Shown: positions 8,901-16,809 of the stretch, one piece after another
Layout: each line of letters begins with the position of its first letter
Position numbering within the stretch: the first letter of the stretch is position 1
Assembly (NCBI GenBank): GCA_947493745.1
Contig: CANLSM010000005.1
Location: 124,001 to 188,000 of the forward strand
Direction: 5' to 3'
Source: an uncultured Paracoccaceae bacterium
GTDB taxonomy: Bacteria; Pseudomonadota; Alphaproteobacteria; Rhodobacterales; Rhodobacteraceae
DNA length: 64,000 nt
Position numbers and translations under genes: made by a program
Notes under the pieces: model-generated
What the model was told of the DNA's origin: nothing
Seen by the model: the letters and a program-made list of their open reading frames with translations, nothing else
Databases searched by the model: none

Positions 8901-9984
8901 TTTCCTCCGTTTGAGGCAGGCTCACCGGTCCCGAGGCCTGAGCGCAGGTCGTATCACCGGCAATGAACTCGATGGGCAGCGCGACGGGTGACACGGTCTT
9001 CACGCCGTTTATCCGGGCCATCAGATTGCGCGCGGCGGTTGAGCCCATCAGCTTGCGCGGCGTCCGCGCGGTGGTCATGCGCCGCGGCAGGACGTCGGTA
9101 ATCGACAGGGCGTTGAAGCCGACCAGACCGATCTCGCCCGGCACATCGAGGCCCAGCTCCTCGCAGGCGGTCAGCCCGCCGAAAGTCATGAAATCATTGA
9201 GAAAGAAGATGACATCGGGCCGCGTGTCGCTGTCAGTGCAAAGCTCTTTCACGCCCAGAAAACCGGCCTCGAACGCGCGCACCGTGGCATCCCTGGCGGC
9301 GTGGACAGGCCCCAGACCGGCGGCCGAAAACACCTCTCTTATACCCGCGAGCCGGGCGTCGGCCCGCAGGTCGAGACCGCTCAAAGTGCCCACGAAGGCG
9401 GGTTTCCGGTAGCCCAGTTGCAGGGCCTCGGTGGCCAGCACACAGCCTGCCGCGTGGTGATCGATACCGACACAGACGTCGATCGGATCGGCGGAATAGT
9501 CCCAGATCTCCAGCGTCGGGATCTGCGCATCCTTGAGACGGTTGCGCACCCGTTGCGTATGGTGGACACCTGTCAGAACGACACCGGCGGGGCGCCAGGA
9601 TATCATCCGTTCTACCCAGGCTTCCTCGCGCAGCTCGTCATATTCGGTGATGTCGATGACGGTCTCGAACCCGGCAGAAATCAGGGTACCGCGCATGCCG
9701 TCGAGGATCTCGGCGAAGACCTCGTTGAAGAAGGTCGGCAGCGAAATTCCGATCAGGGTGGAGTTCTCCACGGCGAGCGACCGGGCGTTCGAATTCGGAA
9801 CGTAATTCATCTTCTGCGCCAGCCGGATGATCTCGGACCGGCGGGCCTCGGACACGCCCTCAACCCCGCGCAACGCCCTTGAGACCGTCATGATCGAAAC
9901 CCCGGCCGCACGCGCCACATCCTCGATGCGGACCCGCTTGCGTCCGTCAGCCTGCCTCTCTGCGTCCGATGTATTTCGTTTCAT
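8896..9984 (-). CDS. LacI-family transcriptional regulator
   Basis: 362 residues. The N-terminal helix-turn-helix is typical: IEDVARAAGVSIMTVSRALRG (about residues 20-40), then the hinge helix region NSNARSLAVENSTLIGI. The rest is a periplasmic-binding-protein-like sensor domain. Members repress or activate sugar uptake and catabolism genes in response to a small ligand. It is divergent from the ABC importer genes, and a near-perfect palindrome with a central CG lies between them at 10007-10024, only 22 bp upstream of its own start. Control of both the importer and itself is therefore likely. The ligand cannot be read from the sequence. A gluconate/GntR-like LacI subgroup is possible from the FxxEVFAEILDGM pattern. 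Confidence 0.92.
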   Translation of the reverse strand: MKRNTSDAERQADGRKRVRIEDVARAAGVSIMTVSRALRGVEGVSEARRSEIIRLAQKMNYVPNSNARSLAVENSTLIGISLPTFFNEVFAEILDGMRGTLISAGFETVIDITEYDELREEAWVERMISWRPAGVVLTGVHHTQRVRNRLKDAQIPTLEIWDYSADPIDVCVGIDHHAAGCVLATEALQLGYRKPAFVGTLSGLDLRADARLAGIREVFSAAGLGPVHAARDATVRAFEAGFLGVKELCTDSDTRPDVIFFLNDFMTFGGLTACEELGLDVPGEIGLVGFNALSITDVLPRRMTTARTPRKLMGSTAARNLMARINGVKTVSPVALPIEFIAGDTTCAQASGPVSLPQTEER

Positions 9985-10006
9985 TTCATTAGCTTAGCAC
10001 ATGATC

Positions 10007-10024
10007 AACGTTAGCGTTAACGTT
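10007..10024. promoter_or_regulatory. LacI-type operator
   Basis: The 18-bp sequence aacgttagcgttaacgtt matches its own reverse complement at 16 of 18 positions and is centred on CG, as LacI-family operators are. It lies in the 123-bp gap between the lacI-type gene and the ABC ATPase gene, closer to the regulator start. Confidence 0.8.
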
Positions 10025-10107
10025 GTTTTTGGATTCAGCGCTTCCCTCACAACGCCTTCAAATGCACTGTTACAAAAAAGAAAACAACCATCCCTGGGGG
10101 GAACAGA

Positions 10108-11190
10108 TTGCCGGAAATCATCTTTGAAAAGGTGGCCAAGAGTTTTGGCCAGGTGGAAGTTCTGCCACCTCTGGACCTGACGCTCCGGGATGGTGAGTTC
10201 ACGGTCCTTGTCGGCCCGTCAGGCTGCGGAAAATCGACCACGCTTCGCATTCTGGCCGGGCTGGAAACGCTGTCCGGCGGCGAGATCTATTTCGACGGAA
10301 AGCCGATCAGCAAACTGGAGCCCAAGGACCGCGACATCGCGATGGTGTTTCAGGACTACGCGCTCTATCCGCACATGAACATCGCCCGCAACATGTCCTT
10401 TGCGCTGCGCCTGCAACGGGTGCCGAAGGCCGAGATCACGACCAGGGTTCGCGGGGTGGCCGAGATGCTGAACATTGCGCATCTTCTGGAGCGCAAACCG
10501 GCGGAGCTTTCGGGCGGGCAGCGGCAGCGCGTTGCTATGGGGCGCGCGCTTGTGCGGGACGCCTCGACCTTCCTCTTTGACGAGCCGCTGTCCAATCTCG
10601 ATGCCAAACTGCGCGCCAAGATGCGCACCGAACTGGCGGAGATGCGCAACTCGATCGACAAGAGCATGGTCTATGTGACCCATGACCAGGTCGAGGCGAT
10701 GACGCTGGGAGACCGGATCGTCGTGATGAGCGACGGCGTCATCCAGCAGCAGGGTACGCCCGAAGAGTTGTTCAAGACGCCGGTCAACCGGTTTGTGGCC
10801 GGTTTCATCGGCTCGCCCACAATGAACTTCATTGATGGTGAACTGGTCGATGAGCAGGGCAGGATCTGGGTTCGGGGCGAGGGCTATCTGCTGCCCCTGA
10901 CCGATGAGATGGGCGCGCGGGTCGGCCGGTCGGAGCGGCGCGACGTGACGCTTGGCATCCGTCCCTCGTCCTTCACAGCCGACCCGACGCAAGGCGCGCC
11001 GATGGAGCTGGCCGTCGTGGTCTCGGAATATCTCGGCGCGCAATCGGTTCTGGTGACCCGCTGTGGCGGCGTGGACATCCTTGTAGAGACCAACTCGGCG
11101 GCGCCGATCCGCTCTGGCGGGTCGGAGACATTCGGTGTGCTCACCGATGAGATCATGATTTTCGACAAGACGACCGGGCAGACCTTGTAG
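10108..11190 (+). CDS. Carbohydrate-type ABC importer ATPase (MalK/UgpC family)
   Basis: 360 residues. Cytoplasmic ATPase that drives import through the two permeases encoded downstream. Walker A GPSGCGKST is at about 36-44, the Q-loop is in MVFQDYALYPHM, the signature LSGGQRQRVAMGRALV starts near 134, Walker B/FLFDEPLSNLDAK is near 155, and the H-loop is in YVTHDQVEAMTL. A C-terminal TOBE-type regulatory domain follows (GIRPSSF, VSEYLGAQSVLVT). The start is a TTG at 10108, preceded by a strong GGGGGGA ribosome site 6 bp upstream; no ATG lies nearby. First gene of the importer operon and the probable target of the LacI-type regulator. Confidence 0.94.
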   Translation: MPEIIFEKVAKSFGQVEVLPPLDLTLRDGEFTVLVGPSGCGKSTTLRILAGLETLSGGEIYFDGKPISKLEPKDRDIAMVFQDYALYPHMNIARNMSFALRLQRVPKAEITTRVRGVAEMLNIAHLLERKPAELSGGQRQRVAMGRALVRDASTFLFDEPLSNLDAKLRAKMRTELAEMRNSIDKSMVYVTHDQVEAMTLGDRIVVMSDGVIQQQGTPEELFKTPVNRFVAGFIGSPTMNFIDGELVDEQGRIWVRGEGYLLPLTDEMGARVGRSERRDVTLGIRPSSFTADPTQGAPMELAVVVSEYLGAQSVLVTRCGGVDILVETNSAAPIRSGGSETFGVLTDEIMIFDKTTGQTL

Positions 11191-11222
11191 GCCCAAACAA
11201 ACAGTAAAACGGGAGGTATCTG

Positions 11223-12551
11223 ATGTTTCAAAAAGGCATAAACCTGAAGGGGTTAACAGCCGCATGTCTGCTGATGGCAGGCACGGCATTCGCCAATCCG
11301 TATGCGGAATACGAGGGCACCACGCTGGTGGTGAACTTCCCTGCGCATCCGCACTACAACGCTGTGATGAAGGTGCTTCCGGAGTTCACGAAACAGACCG
11401 GTATTCAGGTCGAGGTGGACCAGCTGCAGTATCTCAAGATGCGCGAGCGGCAGACGCTGGAGCTGACCAAGCGGGAAGGGGACTATGACCTGATCGCCTA
11501 TGTCGTGTTCTCCAAGGCGGACTATGTCTTTGCCGATCAGCTCGAGAATCTGGCGAAGTATTTCATGAACCCCAAGCTGGCGGATCCGGGTTATGACAGC
11601 GAAGACCTGATCGACGGTTATGTCCAGAACATCGGTGTCGCGGGCGGTGTCAAAGGGTATCTGCCGGGTAAGACCGGATCGACTTTCGGCATTCCGTTTG
11701 GGTCCGAGACATCCGTTCTCGCCTATCGCAAGGACATCTTCGAGAAGCACGGCATTCCGGTGCCCGAGACCTATGACCAGTTGCTTGATGCGGCGTGCAA
11801 GATCCCCGAGGTAGAGCCGGACATGGGCGGAATGGCCTCTCGTGCGGCTTCGGGCCATCAGGCAAGTCATGCGTTCCTGTTGCATCTCGCCCCTCTGGGT
11901 GGCCGGGTCTTCGATGACAAGTGGGAGCCGATCATCAACAACGAGGCCGGTGTGGCCGCAGCCAACGCGCTGAAGACGATTGTCGATTGTGGCCCCGAGG
12001 GCGCCCAGACCTTCGGCCCGTCCGAGGCGGCGGCAGCCTTCAGTCAGGGCAAGGCGGCGATGTTCATGGACTCGATCGCCTTTGCAGCCGGGTTCGAGGA
12101 CCCGACCAAATCCACGGTTGCCGGCAAGGTTGGCTATGCGCTGCACCCCGAGGGCGTGCGTCGCGGCAGCCAGACCGGTGGTTTCGGCATCGCCATTCCG
12201 AAGAACGCCCAGAACAAGGAAGCGGCCTTCCTGCTGATGCAGTGGCTCACATCGAAAGAGGGCGATCTGCTGGTGGCGATGGCCGGTGGCAATCCGTCAC
12301 GGTTCTCGACCTACCAGAATGCGGACCTGAACGAGAAGTACCCCTATTCGGCCACTTTCGGTGAAGCGCTGAAATATGCTGACCCCGACTGGCGCCCGAT
12401 CATCCCGACATGGGGCAAGATCAATGCGGATATCGGCACGACGATGTCCAAGGTTCTGACCGAAGGCCTTGATCCGCAGGAAGCGCTCGATGGTGTTGCA
12501 ACCCGTGCACGCGCCATCATGGATGAGGCCGGGTACTACACCTGGAACTGA
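11223..12551 (+). CDS. ABC importer solute-binding protein (family 1)
   Basis: 442 residues with a Sec signal peptide (about 1-24, ending GTAFA). The mature protein has the pattern of family 1 extracellular solute-binding proteins. There is an early segment in which FTKQTGIQVEV introduces the first domain, IPFGSETSVLAYRKDIFEKHGIPVPETYDQ in the middle, and a late GGFGIAIPKNAQNKEAAFLLMQWL. It captures the substrate in the periplasm and delivers it to the permeases. A clear GGAGG site precedes the ATG. A strong hairpin after the stop (12567-12600) probably lets this gene be expressed more highly than the permeases. The substrate is likely a sugar or polyol by family; a phosphorylated polyol is conceivable given the nearby PHP hydrolase, but that is a guess. 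Confidence 0.93.
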   Translation: MFQKGINLKGLTAACLLMAGTAFANPYAEYEGTTLVVNFPAHPHYNAVMKVLPEFTKQTGIQVEVDQLQYLKMRERQTLELTKREGDYDLIAYVVFSKADYVFADQLENLAKYFMNPKLADPGYDSEDLIDGYVQNIGVAGGVKGYLPGKTGSTFGIPFGSETSVLAYRKDIFEKHGIPVPETYDQLLDAACKIPEVEPDMGGMASRAASGHQASHAFLLHLAPLGGRVFDDKWEPIINNEAGVAAANALKTIVDCGPEGAQTFGPSEAAAAFSQGKAAMFMDSIAFAAGFEDPTKSTVAGKVGYALHPEGVRRGSQTGGFGIAIPKNAQNKEAAFLLMQWLTSKEGDLLVAMAGGNPSRFSTYQNADLNEKYPYSATFGEALKYADPDWRPIIPTWGKINADIGTTMSKVLTEGLDPQEALDGVATRARAIMDEAGYYTWN

Positions 12552-12566
12552 TCCGGGAGACGCATT

Positions 12567-12600
12567 GACCGGGCCGGGGTCTCTCCCTGCCGGCCCGGTC
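12567..12600 (+). other. Intercistronic hairpin after binding-protein gene
   Basis: A perfect 11-bp stem (gaccgggccgg with ccggcccggtc) encloses a 12-base loop. There is no T-run after it, so it is more likely an mRNA-stabilising or attenuating structure than a full terminator. Such hairpins are common after binding-protein genes of importers. Confidence 0.75.
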
Positions 12601-12627
12601 GCAACACACCTCTGACAGGCTGGCATC

Positions 12628-13548
12628 ATGCAGACCGCAAACGTCAATCGGCTGACACCCTATCTCTTTCTCGCACCGGCGATTGCGGTGCTGGCTGTCG
12701 CGCTGCTCTATCCCATCGGGTACATGGTCTATGCCAGTTTTCTCGACTGGAACCCGAGCCAGCGGATCGGCGAGGCCGAGTTCGTCGGTCTGCGCAACTA
12801 CATCAATCTGCTGAGCGACGAGAGCTTTCGCGAAAGCTTCTTCGTCACGCTGAAATTCGCCGCCATCGTCGTGTCGCTGGAGATGTTTCTCGGCGTCGGG
12901 CTGGCGCTGCTGCTGGATCGCAACATTCGCGGCATGTCGGCACTCAGGACGCTGTTCATCCTGCCGATGATGATCGCCCCTATCGTGGTCGGTCTGATGT
13001 GGCGCTACATGTATCACCCCTCGGTCGGCATCTTCAACCGCACGCTGAAATCGATGGGGTTCGAACCGGTGCCGTGGCTCTCGGATGGAAGCTGGGCCTT
13101 CGCGTCTGTCATCATCGCCGATGTCTGGCAGTGGACGCCGTTCATCTTCATCCTGTCGCTCGCCGCCCTGCAATCATTGCCGCGCTCGGCGCTGGAGGCC
13201 GCCAAGATCGATGGCGCCACCGGCTGGGACCAGATCTGGCACATCAAGCTGCCGCTTATGATGCCGGTACTGATCGTTACCTGCCTGCTGCGTCTGATCG
13301 ATGCCTTCAAGGTGCTGGAGGTGATCCTTGTGCTGACCAATGGCGGCCCGGGCCTGTCGACCGAGATCCTGTCCCTGCGCATCTCGCGCACCGCATCGGA
13401 ATTCCGGGAACTGGGTGAGGCGGCGGCGATGTCGAACTACCTGCTGATCCTGCTGCTGGTCCTGACATTCGCGATGTTCTTCTACAACAAGGTGGTCGAG
13501 GTCCGCAGCGCCCGTCTGCGTGCCGCCGCCGAGGAGGACTTGTCATGA
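12628..13548 (+). CDS. ABC importer permease (MalF/UgpA type)
   Basis: 306 residues with six predicted transmembrane helices, starting with a hydrophobic segment at about 10-35. The EAA loop that contacts the ATPase reads EAAKIDGATGWDQIWHIKLP (about residue 190). NGGPGLSTEIL near 235 is typical of this permease class. It forms the membrane channel together with the next protein, whose start overlaps this stop by 4 bp. The start ATG at 12628 gives the standard N-terminus; the ribosome site is weak. Confidence 0.93.
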   Translation: MQTANVNRLTPYLFLAPAIAVLAVALLYPIGYMVYASFLDWNPSQRIGEAEFVGLRNYINLLSDESFRESFFVTLKFAAIVVSLEMFLGVGLALLLDRNIRGMSALRTLFILPMMIAPIVVGLMWRYMYHPSVGIFNRTLKSMGFEPVPWLSDGSWAFASVIIADVWQWTPFIFILSLAALQSLPRSALEAAKIDGATGWDQIWHIKLPLMMPVLIVTCLLRLIDAFKVLEVILVLTNGGPGLSTEILSLRISRTASEFRELGEAAAMSNYLLILLLVLTFAMFFYNKVVEVRSARLRAAAEEDLS

Positions 13549-14417
13549 GTGCACCCGTCTATGACAGGCAGAACCCTGCGTTCTATGCACTGCTTGTGGC
13601 GCTCGTCGTCATGGCTGTCGGTCCGATCGCGATGATGCTGATGACCTCGCTGAAGCTGAATGTCGATATCATGTCGGACACCAGCGGCCTGCTCTTCATG
13701 CCGACGATCCGCAACTACGAGACAGCGCTTTGCGACATGCTGTGGTATGCGCCCGAGCACGTGGACTATTGCGATCCGACCTTTGGGCGGGCGCTGGTGA
13801 ACTCGCTGATCGTGGCGATCATCTCCACCGCGCTGACACTGGTGATCGGCTGCATGGCGGCCTATGCCATCGTGCGGTTCCGGTTCATGGGGCGCGACAC
13901 GGTCTCGCTGACCACACTGGTGATGCGGATGGTGCCGCCCGCGGTTCTGCTGGTGCCGGTCTTCGGGATCTGGACGTTCCAGTTCCAGCTTGATGGCACA
14001 CGGGTCGGCATCATTCTGGTCTATGTCGCGATGAACCTGCCTTTCGTGATCTGGATCCTGCAAAGCTTCATCGTGCAGGTTCCGATCCAGCTGGAAGAGG
14101 CCGCCCGCATGGACGGGGCGGGTCCGTTCCGGGTGTTCTTCCTCGTTGTCCTGCCGATCATCAAGCCGGGTCTGGCGGCGGCCTCGATCTTTACCTTCCG
14201 GGTTGCGTGGAACGAGTTTCTGCTGGCCAATGCGCTAGCGGACCGGAACTCGCGCACGGTGCCGGTGACGATCGTGAACTCGCTGACCGAGTATGACATC
14301 GACTGGGGTGTGATCATGGCCACCGGCATGCTGCTGGCGATCCCACCGATCATCTTCACCTTCATAGCCTCGCGCCAGATCATCACCGGGATGACAGCGG
14401 GTGCGGTCAAGGGCTGA
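13545..14417 (+). CDS. ABC importer permease (MalG/UgpE type)
   Basis: 290 residues, six predicted helices. The EAA loop is EEAARMDGAGPFRVFFLVVLP (about residue 184), and the C-terminal part has the usual FRVAWNEFLLANAL pattern. A GGAGGA ribosome site lies inside the end of the upstream permease gene, and the coding regions overlap by 4 bp. It is the second half of the importer channel. The region around residues 60-85 (CDMLWYAPEHVDYCDPTFG) is a somewhat long periplasmic loop for the class. Confidence 0.93.
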   Translation: MSAPVYDRQNPAFYALLVALVVMAVGPIAMMLMTSLKLNVDIMSDTSGLLFMPTIRNYETALCDMLWYAPEHVDYCDPTFGRALVNSLIVAIISTALTLVIGCMAAYAIVRFRFMGRDTVSLTTLVMRMVPPAVLLVPVFGIWTFQFQLDGTRVGIILVYVAMNLPFVIWILQSFIVQVPIQLEEAARMDGAGPFRVFFLVVLPIIKPGLAAASIFTFRVAWNEFLLANALADRNSRTVPVTIVNSLTEYDIDWGVIMATGMLLAIPPIIFTFIASRQIITGMTAGAVKG

Positions 14418-15163
14418 TGTGGGAGTGGCTGCTTTCCCCGATTGATGCCATGCGCGCCCATGAGGTCGGGTTCAACACCGCGTGGCATGCGCGGCTGATG
14501 GTGCTTGGCTGGGGTGTTCTGATCCCGCTCGGCGTGCTGGCCGCCCGGTTCTTCAAAATCATGCCGGGGCAGAGCTGGCCCGAGCGGGTGGACAATCAGG
14601 CCTGGTGGGTGGCGCATCGGGTGCTGCAGTATCTTGGTGTGGCGCTGAGCGCGGTCGCGCTCTGGCTGATCTTCGGAGAGGCGCGCGGCGGGCTGCACCG
14701 GCTGCTGGGGTGGAGTGCGCTGGCGCTTATGCTGGTTCAGGTTCTGGGCGGCCTGCTGCGCGGCACCAAGGGCGGTCCGACCGAGCTTGCGCCAGATGGC
14801 ACCCCGCGCGGGGATCATTACGACATGACCCGGCGGCGGCTGATCTTCGAATACTGTCACAAATATCTCGGCTATGTGGCACTGCTCGTGGCGATGGCGG
14901 CGATCCTGACCGGCCTCTGGCAGGCCAATGGCCCGATCTGGATGTGGCTTTCGCTGGCGCTTTGGTGGGGTCTTTTGATCGGCCTGTTCCGCGCGCTTCA
15001 ACGGCGCGGCATGGCGGTCGATACCTATCAGGCGATCTGGGGGCCCGGCGCAGAGCATCCGGGCAACCAGCGCGACCCCATCGGATTTGGTGTGCGGAAG
15101 CCCGGCGGGGAAACCCGCCATCAGATGGCCGAGGGGGATGCCGGGCTTACACCTCCGGGCTGA
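14417..15163 (+). CDS. Cytochrome b561-like membrane protein
   Basis: 248 residues, with five or six hydrophobic segments. Four helices each carry a histidine in a similar position: AWHARLMVLGWG, VAHRVLQYLG, GLHRLLGW and CHKYLGYVAL. This is the haem-ligand arrangement of the cytochrome b561/ferric reductase transmembrane family, which moves electrons across the membrane. The gene starts within the stop of the upstream permease (TGATG), so it is translationally coupled to a sugar-type importer, an unusual pairing. The soluble C-terminal tail (about 200-248) is not recognisable. The redox partner and link to the importer are unknown. Confidence 0.75.
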   Translation: MWEWLLSPIDAMRAHEVGFNTAWHARLMVLGWGVLIPLGVLAARFFKIMPGQSWPERVDNQAWWVAHRVLQYLGVALSAVALWLIFGEARGGLHRLLGWSALALMLVQVLGGLLRGTKGGPTELAPDGTPRGDHYDMTRRRLIFEYCHKYLGYVALLVAMAAILTGLWQANGPIWMWLSLALWWGLLIGLFRALQRRGMAVDTYQAIWGPGAEHPGNQRDPIGFGVRKPGGETRHQMAEGDAGLTPPG

Positions 15164-15177
15164 CCTGGTGCAAAGAC

Positions 15178-16110
15178 TCAGATGTTCAGGTCTTCCCGCC
15201 AGACCGGGTTGCTCCAGGCGCGTCGGCCCCGGTTGTCCCTGACCGTCACGCGCAACCAGGGCGAGGTCGGAAGGCGATCGAGTGGCACCTCGGTGCGGGT
15301 CATGTTCTCGCCCGCGACATTGGCCACCTGCGGCGCCTTTCCCTGCACCATCACGCCGCTTGCAGGCGAGCTTTCGACGACCACGCTGTTCTGCTGCCAG
15401 ATGATGTTGTGGATCTCGGGTCCCGTGGAGGCATAGTAATGCCCCGCCTTGAGCGCGTCGAGCAGAAGGCCGGGGTCGTTTGCCTCCGCCTTCACCATCA
15501 CCCAGCCGCCGAAATAGTCGGGCTCGGCAAAATGCGCATCATCCGTTGCACAGAGGTTGAGTCGGTGTCCGTCATTGAGCAGCAGGTCGAGGGTGTGAAA
15601 CCCGTGCGGGCGATCAGCCCCCATGGCGCATCCATGATTGTAGATCTCGACCGCATGGGCGGCATCGAGTGAGCGGGCATCCTGCATTGTCAGCCCCGAC
15701 CATTCGGGATGGGCGATTGCAACGAACGCACCGGCGTCCCGTGCCCTGCGGGCAACTTCCGGGCCGGTTTCCTGATTGGCGCCGACACGAAACTCGGGCG
15801 TATTGGGCGGCTTGAAATCCGTCGGCAGGCCGACCGCCAGAATGTGCCAGATATCACCGCTTTCCATGGCTCCGGAATGCAATTCGGCCCCCAGAATGGT
15901 GGTGAAATCCGCATCTCTGTAGGGCTGGGTGTCAACGATCGGGTATCCGAAACACCCCACCAGATGATCGGTGATGGCCAGGAAATCATAGCCCTCCGCC
16001 TTGTAGCGGCGGCAGACCTCGGCCGGATCGAGCGCACCATCGGACCTGCTGGAATGGGTGTGAATGTTGCCGCGGAGAAACCGTCCCGACAGCTCAAATA
16101 TATTGGTCAT
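15178..16110 (-). CDS. PHP-domain metallohydrolase (CehA/McbA-like)
   Basis: 310 residues, no signal peptide. The PHP metal site is visible: HTHSSRSDG (residues 17-25), AITDH (about 45-49), HPEW near 134 and a late DDAHF near 190. PHP proteins are metal-dependent phosphoesterases or hydrolases; this version, with a short C-terminal beta domain, resembles the CehA/McbA-like group. It is convergent with the importer operon, the two stops being 14 bp apart. A shared role in using the imported compound is plausible, but the sequence does not show it. Confidence 0.85.
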   Translation of the reverse strand: MTNIFELSGRFLRGNIHTHSSRSDGALDPAEVCRRYKAEGYDFLAITDHLVGCFGYPIVDTQPYRDADFTTILGAELHSGAMESGDIWHILAVGLPTDFKPPNTPEFRVGANQETGPEVARRARDAGAFVAIAHPEWSGLTMQDARSLDAAHAVEIYNHGCAMGADRPHGFHTLDLLLNDGHRLNLCATDDAHFAEPDYFGGWVMVKAEANDPGLLLDALKAGHYYASTGPEIHNIIWQQNSVVVESSPASGVMVQGKAPQVANVAGENMTRTEVPLDRLPTSPWLRVTVRDNRGRRAWSNPVWREDLNI

Positions 16111-16809
16111 GATGCGCAGAACTCATATAACAAATTTGGGGCCGGACCACATTCCCCGATTTTTATATCCGAGGCGACATTTTTTCTGTCGGTAAATGTG
16201 GAGATGTCACAATTCGGGACCGGATTGATGTCAGATCGTGGTTGCCTGAGCGTATGTGCGAAGCTCTACTGCGCCGGGTTTTCTGAAATGTTTACAGTAT
16301 GTTGCAGGTTCCGATTTCGCGAGAAACACGGATGCGAGGGTGTTTGGAACAGGGCCCGGATGAGACAAGGTAAGCTCGGCGAGGGGCTGCTCATCGGGCC
16401 TGTCCTGACGGCCCGTCAGACCCATCTGGACTGCGCCTCTCTACGCCGCTGCCAACGGGCCGTTTTCTGCCCGCTCACAGCCCCCCCGGGACGTTCAGAC
16501 GAGCCTGCCATGAGCGCCCTCTGGACGCGAATCTGGCAGATGTGATGCTTGGGCTGCCAGCCGTTCCCGAAGGTGTGCAATAAATTTCACACCGGGAGCC
16601 GAAAAGGATCCCGAAAGAGGGGCTCGCAAAGCCTTCCAGACCTCCTTTCGCAAACTTTTTTTCGCAAAGTGTAGTGTTAACCACAAAATCTCCAACATTG
16701 ACCATTATTGGCAAATTTAATTCACTTTTTATAGGCAGGTCTGCTAACGTCAGTTCGGGATCGGCCTTTGAGTGGGTGTGCTGAATTCCTTGGTAAATGG
16801 GGTCATATC
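16111..16809. other. Intergenic region without recognisable gene
   Basis: About 700 bp between the divergent PHP and RTX genes. No open frame here has coding character. Alternative small hairpins can form around 16395-16419 (cgggcc/ggcccg or ctgacg/cgtcag). The last 120 bp is AT-rich and contains TTGACC at 16698-16703, which could be a -35 box for the RTX gene; no good -10 box was found. The stretch could hold an unseen small RNA. Confidence 0.4.

Noticed and set aside
15709-16545. Plus-strand open frame of 278 codons
   Set aside because: Its first half is antisense to the PHP hydrolase and the rest runs through the non-coding gap without coding character.
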